Shown piece by piece: positions 63,843-64,000 of a stretch of 64,000 nt of DNA; position 1 is the stretch's first letter; each line of letters opens with the position of its first letter. The translations under genes and the position numbers were made by a program. The DNA comes from Martelella sp. AD-3 (GTDB lineage: Bacteria; Pseudomonadota; Alphaproteobacteria; Rhizobiales; Rhizobiaceae), in NCBI RefSeq assembly GCF_001578105.1, contig NZ_CP014275.1, positions 1,426,001-1,490,000 on the forward strand, in the 5' to 3' direction. Below the pieces are notes generated by a model, which was given only the letters and a program-made list of their open reading frames with translations, ran no database searches and was not told where the DNA came from.

Positions 63843-64000
63843 GGATCACTCCTGAATTCGGCGGGGATAAAGCGACATTCGGCGCGCAGCATTCCCATGA
63901 GGACGATGTCGTCGTCAGGCAAAGCATGGCGAACAAAGCCCTCTCTGCGAAAGCCGAGATGGGTGTTGAAGCGGATGGCGTCAGCGTTTTTGCTCGGGAC
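63839..64000 (-). CDS. GNAT-family acetyltransferase, C-terminal part (5' end outside window)
   Basis: The last 53 codons, ending TGA within the ATG of the S74 gene. The segment NADAIRFNTHLGFREGFVRH followed by DDDIVLMGMLRAECRF is the end of a GNAT fold (the LGF acetyl-CoA helix and final strands). GNAT proteins occur in many podovirus virion gene clusters, but their substrate is mostly unknown. The remainder lies beyond the window. Confidence 0.8.
   Translation of the reverse strand, partial: VPSKNADAIRFNTHLGFRREGFVRHALPDDDIVLMGMLRAECRFIPAEFRSDP

Larger units (their letters stand above)
43464..64000 (-). mobile_element. Prophage, one end at tRNA-Ser, other end outside window
   Basis: More than 20 kb of genes on one strand with phage signatures: GNAT protein, S74-chaperone virion protein, probable internal virion protein, giant polyvalent protein and lysis cassette with spanins. 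The giant protein with transglycosylase recalls Bcep22-type podoviruses. No integrase, repressor, terminase, portal or capsid gene is in the window, so the lysogeny and head modules must lie beyond 64,000. The left boundary at the tRNA is inferred from gene content. No direct-repeat partner can be checked here. Confidence 0.85.

Overview
The window reads as a GC-rich alphaproteobacterial chromosome of Rhizobiaceae type. The reasons are a clear exoR homologue, a fused secDF, the gene order nagZ-scpA-scpB-tatABC-serS-surE-pcm-nlpD, a RopA/Omp2b-like porin, trmFO, and frequent GTG/TTG starts. I cannot name the genus from the sequence alone.

Layout. 1-1,000: the end of a porin gene, its terminator, and a tRNA-Leu(TAA). 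1,054-27,743: a core housekeeping block. It holds exoR (exopolysaccharide/motility control), xthA, an NCS2 nucleobase permease, an A-type Fe-S carrier, dgt, argS, a SPOR-domain cell-envelope protein, nagZ, scpAB, an orphan iron-type ABC ATPase, tatABC, serS, surE, pcm, an NlpD-like degenerate LytM lipoprotein, a DUF815 ATPase, yajC-secDF, two genes resembling the mitochondrial complex I assembly factors NDUFAF3 and NDUFAF6, a small membrane-anchored unknown, and trmFO. 28,181-31,862: a phosphoketolase-acetate kinase operon (xfp-ackA) that splits sugar phosphates to acetyl phosphate and then makes acetate plus ATP.

31,918-43,251: a divergent catabolic cluster around an AT-rich control region. 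Leftward lie a ROK repressor, an ~800-residue PIG-L deacetylase and an EamA exporter. Rightward lie a CUT1 sugar ABC transporter, an argininosuccinate-lyase-like enzyme without other arginine genes, the transporter ATPase and a PfkB kinase. Together they look like uptake, phosphorylation, deacetylation and fumarate-releasing cleavage of an unidentified sugar conjugate.

43,374-64,000: a tRNA-Ser(GCT) followed immediately by one end of a prophage that runs off the window. All phage genes read leftward. In transcription order they are a GNAT acetyltransferase (partial), a peptidase-S74-chaperone virion protein, a 457-residue probable internal virion protein, a 5,063-residue polyvalent protein, a possible cargo gene, and a lysis cassette (GH108 endolysin with a C-terminal membrane segment, Rz, overlapping Rz1, and a holin-like coiled-coil protein). 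The polyvalent protein carries M15 peptidase, lytic transglycosylase, pyrophosphatase-like, N6-adenine methylase, SNF2-type helicase, HEXXH zincin and PLxRFG regions. The layout resembles Bcep22-like podoviruses, which also encode a giant transglycosylase-bearing protein. The most unusual feature is a 97-codon gene with its own ribosome-binding site, nested in another frame of the giant ORF at the seam between its cell-wall half and its methylase-helicase half.
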